Shown here: one piece after another, positions 43,582-52,626 of the stretch | How the letters are laid out: each line of letters begins with the position of its first letter | Position numbering within the stretch: position 1 is the first letter of the stretch | From: Cherax quadricarinatus | Taxonomy: Eukaryota; Arthropoda; Malacostraca; Decapoda; Parastacidae | Length of the DNA stretch: 64,000 bases | Reading direction: 5' to 3' | Assembly: GCF_038502225.1 (NCBI RefSeq) | Contig: NC_091325.1 | Span: 34,082,941 to 34,146,940 of the forward strand | The notes under the pieces: model-generated | Database searches by the model: none | What the model was told of the DNA's origin: nothing | What the model saw: only the letters and a program-made list of their open reading frames with translations | Position numbers and translations under genes: made by a program

Positions 43582-46344
43582 TTGTTTGGTGCTACCTCCA
43601 GTCCGTTCCTACTCCAGGCAACGATAAATGCACACCTTAAGCGTACGGGTGGTCCACTGAGTGGAGTAATGGGTAAACAATTTTATGTGGACAATTTCCT
43701 GGGGGTGACGTCTACTGAAGAGGAACTAATGAGCATATACGCAGGGGCTAATGAAATAATGCAAGGTGCAAATATGCCCCTGAGGGAATGGAACAGTAAT
43801 TCGTCCAGTTTAAGAGTTCAAATAAATAAAGACAACCCTGGAGTTGAAGTGTCCAAATATAGTAATGTGCTGGGACTGACTTGGGACACAGAGGGAGACT
43901 TGTTATCGTTAAAGTCTAATGACTACAGCATGCCCAATAAATTAACCAAGAGAGTCTTGCTTGCAGAAGTTTCAAAATGCTTCGATCCACTAGGCTTAGT
44001 GTCCCCACTTACCATAAGAGGAAAATTGTTGATACAAGAAGCATGGAAGCTTAAGTGTGCTTGGGATGAAACCCTACCTGAGGAATTTGTTGAAAGGTGG
44101 GAAGAACTAATAGGGGAATATGTAAAATTACCAATGTTGAAGTTCCCCCGTAACGTGGCCAGTCAAGATGGAGAAAATGTACTCCACATTTTTTGCGATG
44201 CTTCGAAATTAGCATATGGAGCAGTCGCTTACCTTCAATGTAATAGTGCCATTTCTCTTGTTATGTCTAAGGCTAAGGTGGCTCCAATCAAATCACGCAC
44301 CTTACCTCAGTTGGAATTAACGGCCATTTATGTAGGTGTCAAATTAGCCAATTATATAAGAAATAAATTGCGAGAGATAAATATCAGCGACACCGTAATT
44401 TGGTCTGATAACGAGGTATCCTTACAATGGATTCGTAATGGTAACAGTAAGATTGTGTATGTACAAAACAGAGTCGCTGAAATCAATCAAATGCAGGAGA
44501 AACATAACAGTTTGGGTCAGCATATGTTAATCTTTAATCACATTCCTGGTGACGAGAACCCAGCTGACTTCTTGTCTCGAGGCTTGACTTATGAAAAATT
44601 TGTGAGTGCTTTGTCGTGGTTTAAAGGGCCAAGTTGGCTGGTGGACAAAATTAACTGGCCGGTGCAAAAGGCACATATTGCTCCTGTCGAAATTACGGTG
44701 AGCACCGCTCCGGTCAGTAGTCCCTCCTTAGCCATTGATATGAACAGGTATTCTTCCTTACCTAAGCTGATTAGTGTGACCAGGTTAGTGTTTAAATTTA
44801 TAAGTAAGATGAATATCTCACATAATTTTCCCCATCCCCTGAAATACTGGCTACAGAGGGTACAAGAAGAAACCTACAGGGATGAGATTAAATTCATGAT
44901 GGACGGAAAAATTGTGAAAGGCTCAATAATAGAAAAGCTGGGGCTGTATTTAGAGGATGATGTAATTAGGTGCAGAGGCAGGTTACAAAATGCTGAATTG
45001 GGGGAATATGCTAAGCACCCTATCTTGCTGCCCAAAACTCATCACCTGACAACCTTGATTGTCTTTAATGCCCATAATAACGTGATGCACGGTGGGGTAC
45101 AGGATACCTTAAACTGTATTCGGGAAACCTTCTGGATTCCACAAGGACGGCAAAGTGTAAAGGGGGTTATCAAGTCGTGTGTAATATGTCGCCGGGTGGA
45201 TGCCAGAACCTACATGTACCCAGGTCCTCCACCATTGCCCAAGGAACGCGTGCAGTTGGTAAAACCATTTGATGTGACCGGAGTGGACTATAGTGGGCCA
45301 ATCATTTTGACAGGTACTTCAGATGGTGTCCCCTTGAAGGTGTATGTATGTCTATTTACTTGTACAGCTACTAGGGCTGTTCATCTAGAAGTGGCTCAGG
45401 ACTTGTCTGCAGAACAGTTCATACAGCTGTTCCGGAAATTTGCAGCTAGACGATCCTGTCCAAGATTGATGATCTCAGATAATGCCACCAATTTTGTAGC
45501 GGGTGCTCAACACTTGATGAAATTAAATAAGAGTGATGATGTACAGTCTTTGTTGACCCAGCGAGGGTGTGTCTGGAAATTTATTACTCCCAGAGCCCCT
45601 TGGCAGGGAGGACTGTACGAAAGAATGATAGGTACAGTGAAAAGATGTCTTCGTAAGGTGCTACACAGGAAGAGAATTGATTTGGAGGAGTTCCGGGCAG
45701 TGTTGGTGGAGGCAGAGAATCGAGTGAACAATCGCCCTCTGTCATACATGAGCGACACTCCTGACGCGGAGATACTGACTCCCTCTCACCTAATATGTGG
45801 ACAAAGGTTAGAAGCTGCACCTATCTATAGAGATAATCCCGAGGGAAGTGATGAGGATTACAATAACGTGACTGTGTTGAGTGACAAGTTCAAGATGTTA
45901 AATAAGGTAATTATTCATTGGTCTGATGTGTGGCGTAAAGAATATCTTCTTACACTATGTGAACACTTTTATGGTGCGCCAGAGGCAGTAAACCGACAGA
46001 ACATTCAACCAGGTGACATTGTGTTAATTGATACTGAACAACATCGAACATTGTGGCCTCTGGGCAAGGTAGTTACCTTATACCCAGATGCACAAGGTGT
46101 TGTCAGAAACGTCAAAGTGTTGTGTCGTGGTCAGGAAAGTTTGCGTACCATTAATAAATTAATTCCCTTAGAATTAAATGGTGTTCAATCCAGTGCAGAT
46201 GGAAACCTAAGGGAAAGTGACACGAGTGATATTGAAGACACTGACCGGGTAATGCAAGAAGAAACTGTAGCAAGACCCACTAGGAAAACAGCGGCGCAAT
46301 CTAGAGAGGGCTGGAATCGTCTCCTGGAGGAAGACGCAATTTAA
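43582..46344 (+). CDS. BEL/Pao pol: RT end, RNase H, integrase
   Basis: A 920-codon open frame. RT: FGATSSPFLLQATI and FYVDNFLGV (the YVD box). RNase H: LHIFCDASKLAYGAVAYL, LPQLELTAIYVG, WSDNEVSLQW, ENPADFLSRG. Integrase: a zinc module (HNNVMHGGVQDTLNC, then CVICRR), VTGVDYSGPI (Asp), LMISDNATNF (Asp), APWQGGLYERMIGTVKR (Glu). A C-terminal DUF5641-like domain follows (WSDVWRKEYL, GDIVLIDTEQHRTLWPLGKV). The listed ATG is artificial; the true frame enters from upstream. The integrase D-D-E triad is complete even though RT is broken upstream. Confidence 0.94.
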   Translation: MFGATSSPFLLQATINAHLKRTGGPLSGVMGKQFYVDNFLGVTSTEEELMSIYAGANEIMQGANMPLREWNSNSSSLRVQINKDNPGVEVSKYSNVLGLTWDTEGDLLSLKSNDYSMPNKLTKRVLLAEVSKCFDPLGLVSPLTIRGKLLIQEAWKLKCAWDETLPEEFVERWEELIGEYVKLPMLKFPRNVASQDGENVLHIFCDASKLAYGAVAYLQCNSAISLVMSKAKVAPIKSRTLPQLELTAIYVGVKLANYIRNKLREINISDTVIWSDNEVSLQWIRNGNSKIVYVQNRVAEINQMQEKHNSLGQHMLIFNHIPGDENPADFLSRGLTYEKFVSALSWFKGPSWLVDKINWPVQKAHIAPVEITVSTAPVSSPSLAIDMNRYSSLPKLISVTRLVFKFISKMNISHNFPHPLKYWLQRVQEETYRDEIKFMMDGKIVKGSIIEKLGLYLEDDVIRCRGRLQNAELGEYAKHPILLPKTHHLTTLIVFNAHNNVMHGGVQDTLNCIRETFWIPQGRQSVKGVIKSCVICRRVDARTYMYPGPPPLPKERVQLVKPFDVTGVDYSGPIILTGTSDGVPLKVYVCLFTCTATRAVHLEVAQDLSAEQFIQLFRKFAARRSCPRLMISDNATNFVAGAQHLMKLNKSDDVQSLLTQRGCVWKFITPRAPWQGGLYERMIGTVKRCLRKVLHRKRIDLEEFRAVLVEAENRVNNRPLSYMSDTPDAEILTPSHLICGQRLEAAPIYRDNPEGSDEDYNNVTVLSDKFKMLNKVIIHWSDVWRKEYLLTLCEHFYGAPEAVNRQNIQPGDIVLIDTEQHRTLWPLGKVVTLYPDAQGVVRNVKVLCRGQESLRTINKLIPLELNGVQSSADGNLRESDTSDIEDTDRVMQEETVARPTRKTAAQSREGWNRLLEEDAI

Positions 46345-46376
46345 GTCGTCTAACAACGACTTCCGCCTGGCCGCAG

Positions 46377-47506
46377 TGTGGAAAATTTTTAATTTTCCGA
46401 AACTATAGCGCCTAATAGGTGTTTTATGTGCCGATATGAGTCAAAATTGTATTTGAAAAGAGAGTAGAACCAAGAGTTCCCTGTGCGCATGCACGGATGT
46501 GCGGGGGCAGTGGCGGGTTTTGTTTTGAAGGTGGAGAGGAAGCGGAAAAGGCATGGAACCACGAAATTGGCATTCACGGCGGCCTAAGGATTAATATAGG
46601 CCTCATTTCATAATAGGAAGTGTCGTAACTGTTCCTGGTGGAGAGTGAGGGAACGTGATTTACGGGACCACGATAATAGAGTGGTAAAGGGTGTGAATAC
46701 GGGTAGGACCGTGGGTGACTGACGCGTCGTCCTGGACTGTGTCCCGGGGAAAATTACCCTTGGTTTAATCATCACTCATCGGTCTCAGATCTTAATGGAG
46801 TGATCTCTAATGTGTATAATAATTATGAGTCATTAAATCGTCTTGTGAATTGTAATGTAATTAATGATAATAACGCTAAGTTAAGAGAATGTGTGAAGTG
46901 AAATAAGTCGTTTTGTTCCGAGTGAACACGTTAGACCTCGTTGTTAGCGAGACGAGGAAAGTGAAGCTCCTTGAGTCACGACGTCTAAAGCAGGACAAAC
47001 CAGCGGATACCTCGTCCTGCTGGAATGAGAACCGTGTCGGTGTAGCAGGACATCGAAAATGAGATGGTGAATGGAAGAAATAAGGAGTATCAATCACCCA
47101 CAGTTAAGTAACCCTTCTAGTTATAGCAACCTTAGGCTGGCCAGTTGTGGTATGTTGTAATTAGATAGGTTATGAGTGATCCAGCTACATCAAGTGACCA
47201 CCAGAGAACATCTGGTAAGTGGTGAGATTATGTACCAATGTTTCCTTGATGGATGTATCCAGGTGTATCCTACCCCCCCCCCCCTTTCATTCAGCTAAAC
47301 TAATATAATCTATACAGTCCACAATTAATTAGTAGCACCGTACTTGTGTGTGCTATCCAATCCATACTGGTCTCGGATAGATATGGATAAGATTGTGAGG
47401 TCGAGGGGACCACTTGCCGCGACCAGAGGTGGTTAAGTTTTCTCACATGTCTACACGGGGTGACTACGGTAAACATACAGTTAAGCACCCTAGGAAAGTT
47501 TCCATA
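46377..47506 (+). repeat. BEL/Pao 3' LTR
   Basis: It starts TGTGGAAAATT like the 5' LTR and ends GTTTCCATA, so the terminal CA has changed to TA. It is shorter by about 50 bases because of a deletion near 47475. Scattered differences from the 5' LTR suggest an insertion that is not brand new. Confidence 0.94.
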
Positions 47507-48430
47507 GGGGGTGTGTGGACCAGGTGTTTACAGTGAATCATATAAGTGAACTCTATTTAGATAAGGCTAAAGAGGTTTTTGTGGCATTTATGGATTTGGA
47601 AAAGGTGTGTGACAGGGTGGATAGGGGGGCAATGTGGCAGATGTTGCAGGTGTATGGTGTAGAAGGTAGGTTACTGAAAGCAGTTAAGAGTTTTTATGAG
47701 GATAGTGAGGCTCAAGTTAGAGTATGTAGGTAAGAGGGAGATTATTTCCAAGTAAAAGTAGGCCTTAGACAAGGATGTGTGATGTCACCGTGGTTGTTTA
47801 ATATATTTATAGATAGGGTAAGTGCGAGGGTCTTGGCAAGAGGTGTGGAGTTAAAAGATAAAGAAACACACATAAAGTGGGAGTTGTCACAGTTGCTCTT
47901 TGCTGATGACACTGTGCTCTTGGGAGATTCTGAAGAGAAGTTGCAGAGGTTGGTGGATGAATTTGATAGGGTATGCAAAAGAAGAAAATTAAAAGTGAAT
48001 ACAGGAAAGAGTAAGGTTATGAGGATAACAAAATGATTAGGTGATGAAAGATTGGATATCAGATTGGAGGGAGAGAGTATGGAGGAGGTGAATGTATTCA
48101 GATATTTGGGAGTGGACATGTCAGCGGAAGGATCTATGAAAGATGAGGTGAATCATAGAATTGATGCGAGGAAAAGGGTGAGTGGTGCACTTAGGAGTCT
48201 GTGGAGACAAAGAACTTTGTCCTTGGAGGCAAAGAGGGGAATGTATGAGAGTATAGTTTTACCAACGCTCTTACATGGGTGTGAAGCATGAGTGATGAAT
48301 GTTGCAGTGAGGAGAAGGCTAGAGGAAGTGGAGATGTCATGTCTGAGGGCAATGTGTGGTATGAATATAATGCAGAGAATTCGTAGTTTGGAAGTTAGGA
48401 GGAGGTGCGGGATTACCAAAACTGTTGTCT
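47507..48430 (+). pseudogene. RTE LINE copy B, right part
   Basis: It resumes GCVDQVFTVNHISELYLDKA exactly where the left part ended. RT blocks: FMDLEKVCDRVDRGA, LRQGCVMMSPWLFNIF region, LLFADDTVLLGDSE. Stops at about 47731 and 48034, and a TGA within the later GCEA region, plus a deletion near 47818, make it a pseudogene. It stops at KTVV, without the C-terminal GRPRKGW block or 3'UTR. Confidence 0.92.
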
Positions 48431-49118
48431 AGTACGACCGGTATGCGGGGATGTCCTGCCAGCCATGAGAGACAATTAAGAGTGTGAGATGTCCCTAGCC
48501 TACTTCGACTTGCCAGAAGTGGTAGTGTTACCTGTGTGAAATAAGGTGACCTTGAATACGGTCCAGTGATTATGGTCGCCTTGTTTTATGAGGCCAGTGA
48601 ATCCTAGTAGTTGCATAGGATAATGGAGGATCTTAGCTGCGATGCCTGCCCTGTCTCGATTTTCAGATGTTGTAGTGTGCATGTGAAGTGTGCCGAAAAT
48701 GCGACCTTGGTGGTCGTGAAGTGGTCCAGTTGCAGTTACTTGAAAGAAGGCAACCCGTTGGAGCAGTTTTCCATGCCATAGAAGCCTAGAGAGGTTTGGC
48801 CCAATGGATAACGTGCGAGGGTGACTAGCATTGGCTAGTGCATTTCTAGTAGAAGTAGGGAAGGCACTGGAGCCCAATATTTAGTTTTTAAGGAGAAATG
48901 ACAGGTAAGGAGGCTTTGCACCAGAGAGCAACTATTATGCTGGTCAACTGCCAGGTGTACTGATTATGCTGCCTTGTGGTAGTTGAATAATTTTGAATTA
49001 TGTATTTATTTTGTCTTTGTATTGTAATAGATTTAAGGGGTTACGATTAAAATAGTCTAATAACTTCGGACAAATTGTCCTAGTTCTCAGATATTTTAAA
49101 CAGGGGGAGAAAGGGGGA
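48431..49118 (+). other. Unassigned, probably 3' internal region of an LTR element
   Basis: There is no recognisable protein. A minus-strand frame of 125 codons (48500-48877) has no motif I know. The stretch ends in the purine run CAGGGGGAGAAAGGGGGA (49101-49118), which looks like a polypurine tract. Confidence 0.45.
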
Positions 49119-49719
49119 TGTGATGTAGTTCAGCTGGGCTTGTGAGGTCTCTGGGGAGACCTAATTTAACCAATTATATGGTCACACCTTGCCTTGGCAA
49201 ACGTCTGTAGCCACGCCCACGTCTGAGGTCTTTTGTTCTTGACGGCGTCAGACCTAGGCGTCAGGTCGTACACGTGGTTGTGGAGGGTGCTTGGACCACC
49301 ATAAAAGCCCAAGGAAGAACATGATCAGGAGATTCGAGCGGAGCTGCTGCTGGGGTGCAGAGCTCCTGAGCAGAGACTTCGAGCAGAGCTGCTGCTGGGG
49401 TGCAGGGCTCGGGAGAAGGCTGCTGAAGTCTCTGGAGGAGACTGTTGGAGGCACTGGGCATAGTACTGGCTTGGCGCAGTACTCATGCTGTGTAGGTCTT
49501 GGGACCTGTGGCTTAGTTCCTGTGATGAACTGTCCTCAGAACTATATTGTAAGTTACATTCTGTTTCACCAAGCTAATTGTATTCCCTGTCTCACTGCTT
49601 ATGTGTACCATCCCATTTATCTAAACCACAATAATGTTCTCCTGTTCCCAAATATATTATTGTACAAGGACTTAATAATAAACTGTGTTTGAGTAGAATA
49701 GTAATATTCACTGTCCCCA
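49119..49719 (+). mobile_element. Putative LTR (3' LTR or solo LTR)
   Basis: It begins TGTGATGTAG immediately after the polypurine tract and ends at CACTGTCCCCA. A TATA-like ATAAAAG (about 49301) lies inside, followed downstream by a polyadenylation-type AATAATAAA at about 49675. A 45-bp direct duplication (49330-49419, TTCGAGC(G/A)GAGCTGCTGC in each half) sits within. No second LTR was found in the window. It could belong to the Gypsy at 26-33 kb, as both are plus strand, but this is inference. Confidence 0.5.
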
Positions 49720-49961
49720 TTATTTATTCTTATTTCCATTTATTTATGTTTAGTTAAAGTAGTGAGAGGGTGAGTAGTGTGGAGTGGTGGGTAGAGTAAT
49801 GAGAGGTGAAGTTGTAGTCACCAGTGACCTCACATTACCTACCTCTGCATACCTCATCTCTCCTACCACCTCGCCGGCCTGTCCCCTGCCTATACATACT
49901 CCTTTACTCCCATATTCCCCGATTATGCTTACGTTCCAATACCCCCTACATGACACTGTTG

Positions 49962-50205
49962 TAGTGTGAGCAAAGTAACATTTATGAAGGGATTCAGGGA
50001 AACCAGCAGGCCAGACTTGAGTCCTGGAGATGGGAAGTACAGTGCCTGCACTCTGAAGGAGGGGTGTTAATGTTGCAGTTTAAAAACTGTAGTGTAAAGC
50101 ACCCTTCTGGCAAGACAGTGATGGAGTGAATGATGGTGAAAGTTTTCCTTTTTTGGGCCACCCTGCCTTGGTGGGAATCGGCCAGTGTGTTAATAATATA
50201 AAAAT
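49962..50205 (+). mobile_element. RTE LINE 3' end fragment
   Basis: It matches 32497-32740 (GCAAAGTAACATTTATGAAG through GGGCCACCCTGCC to a TAATAATATAAAA tail). It is directly followed by an inverted internal RTE piece. Confidence 0.9.
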
Positions 50206-50857
50206 AATCTTTATCCCATCAATCCCAGCTGCCTTACCCTCTTTCATTTTACCTACTGCCTCACGAACTTTCCCCACACTCACAACTGGCTCTTCCTCAC
50301 TCCTACAAGATGTTATTCCTCCTTGCCCTATACACGAAATCACAGCTTCCCTATCTTCATCAACATTTAACAATTCCTCAAAATATTCCTTCCATCTTCC
50401 CAATACCTCTAACTCTCCATCCTGTTTTTAACTGACAAATCCATTTGTTCTCTAGGCTTCCTTAACTTGGTAATCTCACTCCAAAACTTTTTCTTATTTT
50501 CAACAAAATTTGTTGATAACATCTCACCCACTCTCTCATTTGCTCTCTTTTTACATTGCCTCATCACTCTCTTAACCTCTTTCTTTGTCTCCACATACTC
50601 TTCCCTCCTTGCATCACTTCCACTTTGTAAAAACTTCTCATTTGCTAACTTTCTCTCCCTTACTACTCTCTTTACATCATCATTCCACCAATCGCTCCTG
50701 TTCCCTCCCGCACCCACTTTCCTGTAACCACAAACTTCTGCTGAACACTCTAACACTACATTTTTAAACCTATCCCATACCTCTTTGACCCCATTGCCTA
50801 TACTCTCATTAGCCCATCTATCCTCCCTAACTGCCTCCTCTTTTAGTTTATAAAATT
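50206..50857 (-). pseudogene. RTE LINE internal fragment (minus)
   Basis: On the minus strand: [10 protein letters not shown] at the left, [19 protein letters not shown]-like [28 protein letters not shown] and GKMKEGKAAGIDGIKI. It covers the linker between endonuclease and RT only, with a 21-bp deletion near 50827. Both ends are truncated; the 5' side is fused to CR1 sequence. Confidence 0.88.
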
Positions 50858-52380
50858 TGCTTATGTCCCTATTTATTCCCTCATCTATGTCGTTTATGTA
50901 AATTCTGAACAATAATGGGCCCAACACTGACCCCTGAGGAACACCACTTGTGACGTGCCCCCATTCTGATTTCTCCCCAGTTATGCAAACTCTCTGCTGC
51001 CTATTTGTCAGCCATGCCTCTACCCAGGAAATAATTTCTCCTCCTATTCAGTGTGCCTTAAGTTTCCTCTATAGCCTCTGGTGTGGAACTCTATCGAAAG
51101 CCTTACTGAAGTCCATATACACAATATCATATTCATTACCATGATCTACCTCCTCAACCACCTTCGTGAAAAAAATTAATAAATTCATGACAGGAACGCC
51201 CCTTTGTGAAACCATGTTGAGATTCATTAATCAATATGTGCCTATCAAGATGGCTACGAATTGCTTTGGCAATTATTGATTCCATAATTTTTCCCACTAT
51301 GGAGGTAAGGCTTATTGGTCTATAGTTTGAAGCCAAGGACCTGTCACCTGCCTTGGAAATAGGTATTACATTTGCCATTTTCCACTTATCAGGCACTATT
51401 CCAGTTTGTAGTGAAATGTTAAAAAGATTAGCCAAAGGTATGCTAAGTTCCTCTTTACTTTCCTTTAACACCCTTGCAAACAGTTCATCAAGGCCTGGGG
51501 ATTTGTTAGGTTTTAGTTTCTCTATTTTTCTGAGGACCATGTCACTAGTTACTGCAATTGTACATAGTTTATTATCCTGTTCTACATAATCTATTAATTC
51601 AGGAATATTGCTAGTATTTTCCTTTGTGAAAACTGAGAGGAAGTAGGTATTGAGAATTTCACACATATCCTTATCACTGTCAGTGATCTGACCAAAGTTA
51701 CTCTTAAGTGGGCCAATCTTGTCCCTAATCTTATTTCTGTATACCTGAAAGAACCCTTTTGTGTTAGTCTTTGAATCCCTTGTGACCTTAGCCTCATAAT
51801 CCCCTTTTGCTTTTCTTATTCCTTTCTTTATTTCTCTCTTTAATTGAATATATTGATTTCTTAACTGCCCATCCCCTCTTTTGATACACCTATATATGCC
51901 TCTCTTTTGACAAATGAGATGGTTTAATCTATTGTTCATCCATTTGGGATTATTTCCCTACTCGGAACAAAAGTTGTCTGGGCAGCTTGAACTTTGCTCT
52001 GAAAAAGCCATATTGGCAACCAAGATCACTTACCTCACCCATAGTCAGGACATCCCAATTTAGCCCACCCAGGTAATTTTTCAGTCCCATGAAGTCGGCC
52101 AAATGAAAATCTGGGACAGAGATTTGATTGCAGTTATCTTGGTAATTCCATGATATATTGAAACTAAGTGATTTGTGATCACTTTCCCCAAGCTCATCAT
52201 TAACCTCAAGATTAATAATTAGTGAATCTATGTTGGCAAGAACCAAGTCAAGCAGATTGTTTCCTCTAGTTGGTTCTGTCATAGCCTGTTCTAAAAAGCA
52301 ATCCTGAACTGTATCAAGAAAGTCACTATACTCAAGATTTCCTGTCATATTGTTCCAATCAATTTGTAAATACCGAATTA
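50858..52380 (-). pseudogene. CR1/L2-like LINE ORF2 fragment
   Basis: On the minus strand: endonuclease end (LLDLVLANIDSLIINLEVN, GESDHKSLSF), then 51939-51154 with IKRGDGQLRNQYIQLKREIK, SPGLDELFARVLKE and RPISLTSIVGKIMESIIAKA, and GFTKGRSCHEFINFFHE. A broken stretch with frameshifts covers the palm. [20 protein letters not shown] then ends at DISKF, just before the FADD box. A second family of CR1/L2-like LINE, different from 32.9-35.4 kb. Confidence 0.85.
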
Positions 52381-52382
52381 CA

Positions 52383-52610
52383 GAAAATATCTACCTGGAT
52401 AATGATTAATAATCTTACTCTCAATATTGACAAAACCTATTTCTTACAGTTTGGAAACAGAACCTCTGATGTCCCTCTTAACATAATGATAAACGAATCA
52501 CCTATCACAAAGCTCACAGAGGGAAAATCCTTAGGAATCCACCTTGATAATACTCAAATTTCAAAAAGATATACAACACGTTTCCAAGAAAATCTCTAAG
52601 ACCGTTGGCA
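52383..52610 (+). pseudogene. LINE RT C-terminal fragment
   Basis: INNLTLNIDKTYFLQFGNRT, then SLGIHLDNTQ and an ISKTVG-like end in the next frame: the thumb region of a LINE RT. Only about 70 codons remain. Confidence 0.65.
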
Positions 52611-52626
52611 TGCTATCAAAGATACG

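Larger units (their letters stand above)
36624..47506 (+). mobile_element. BEL/Pao LTR retrotransposon inserted in RTE copy B
   Basis: LTRs at 36624-37800 and 46377-47506 flank gag and pol in the same orientation. The target-site duplication is GGGGA/GGGGG (one change), and joining the flanks gives an uninterrupted RTE sequence. The element carries RTE LINE C (minus) between the 5' LTR and gag. The N-terminal gag and primer-binding region are not found, so something was lost when LINE C arrived. Confidence 0.93.

Noticed and set aside
41462..46344. Endogenous virus such as a nimavirus or retrovirus with envelope
   Set aside because: The gene set is gag-pol of a BEL/Pao retrotransposon with no envelope-like frame, and no large DNA virus genes were seen.
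48500..48877. 125-residue minus-strand gene
   Set aside because: It has no motif, lies next to a putative polypurine tract, and its length is near what chance gives; kept only as part of an unassigned region.
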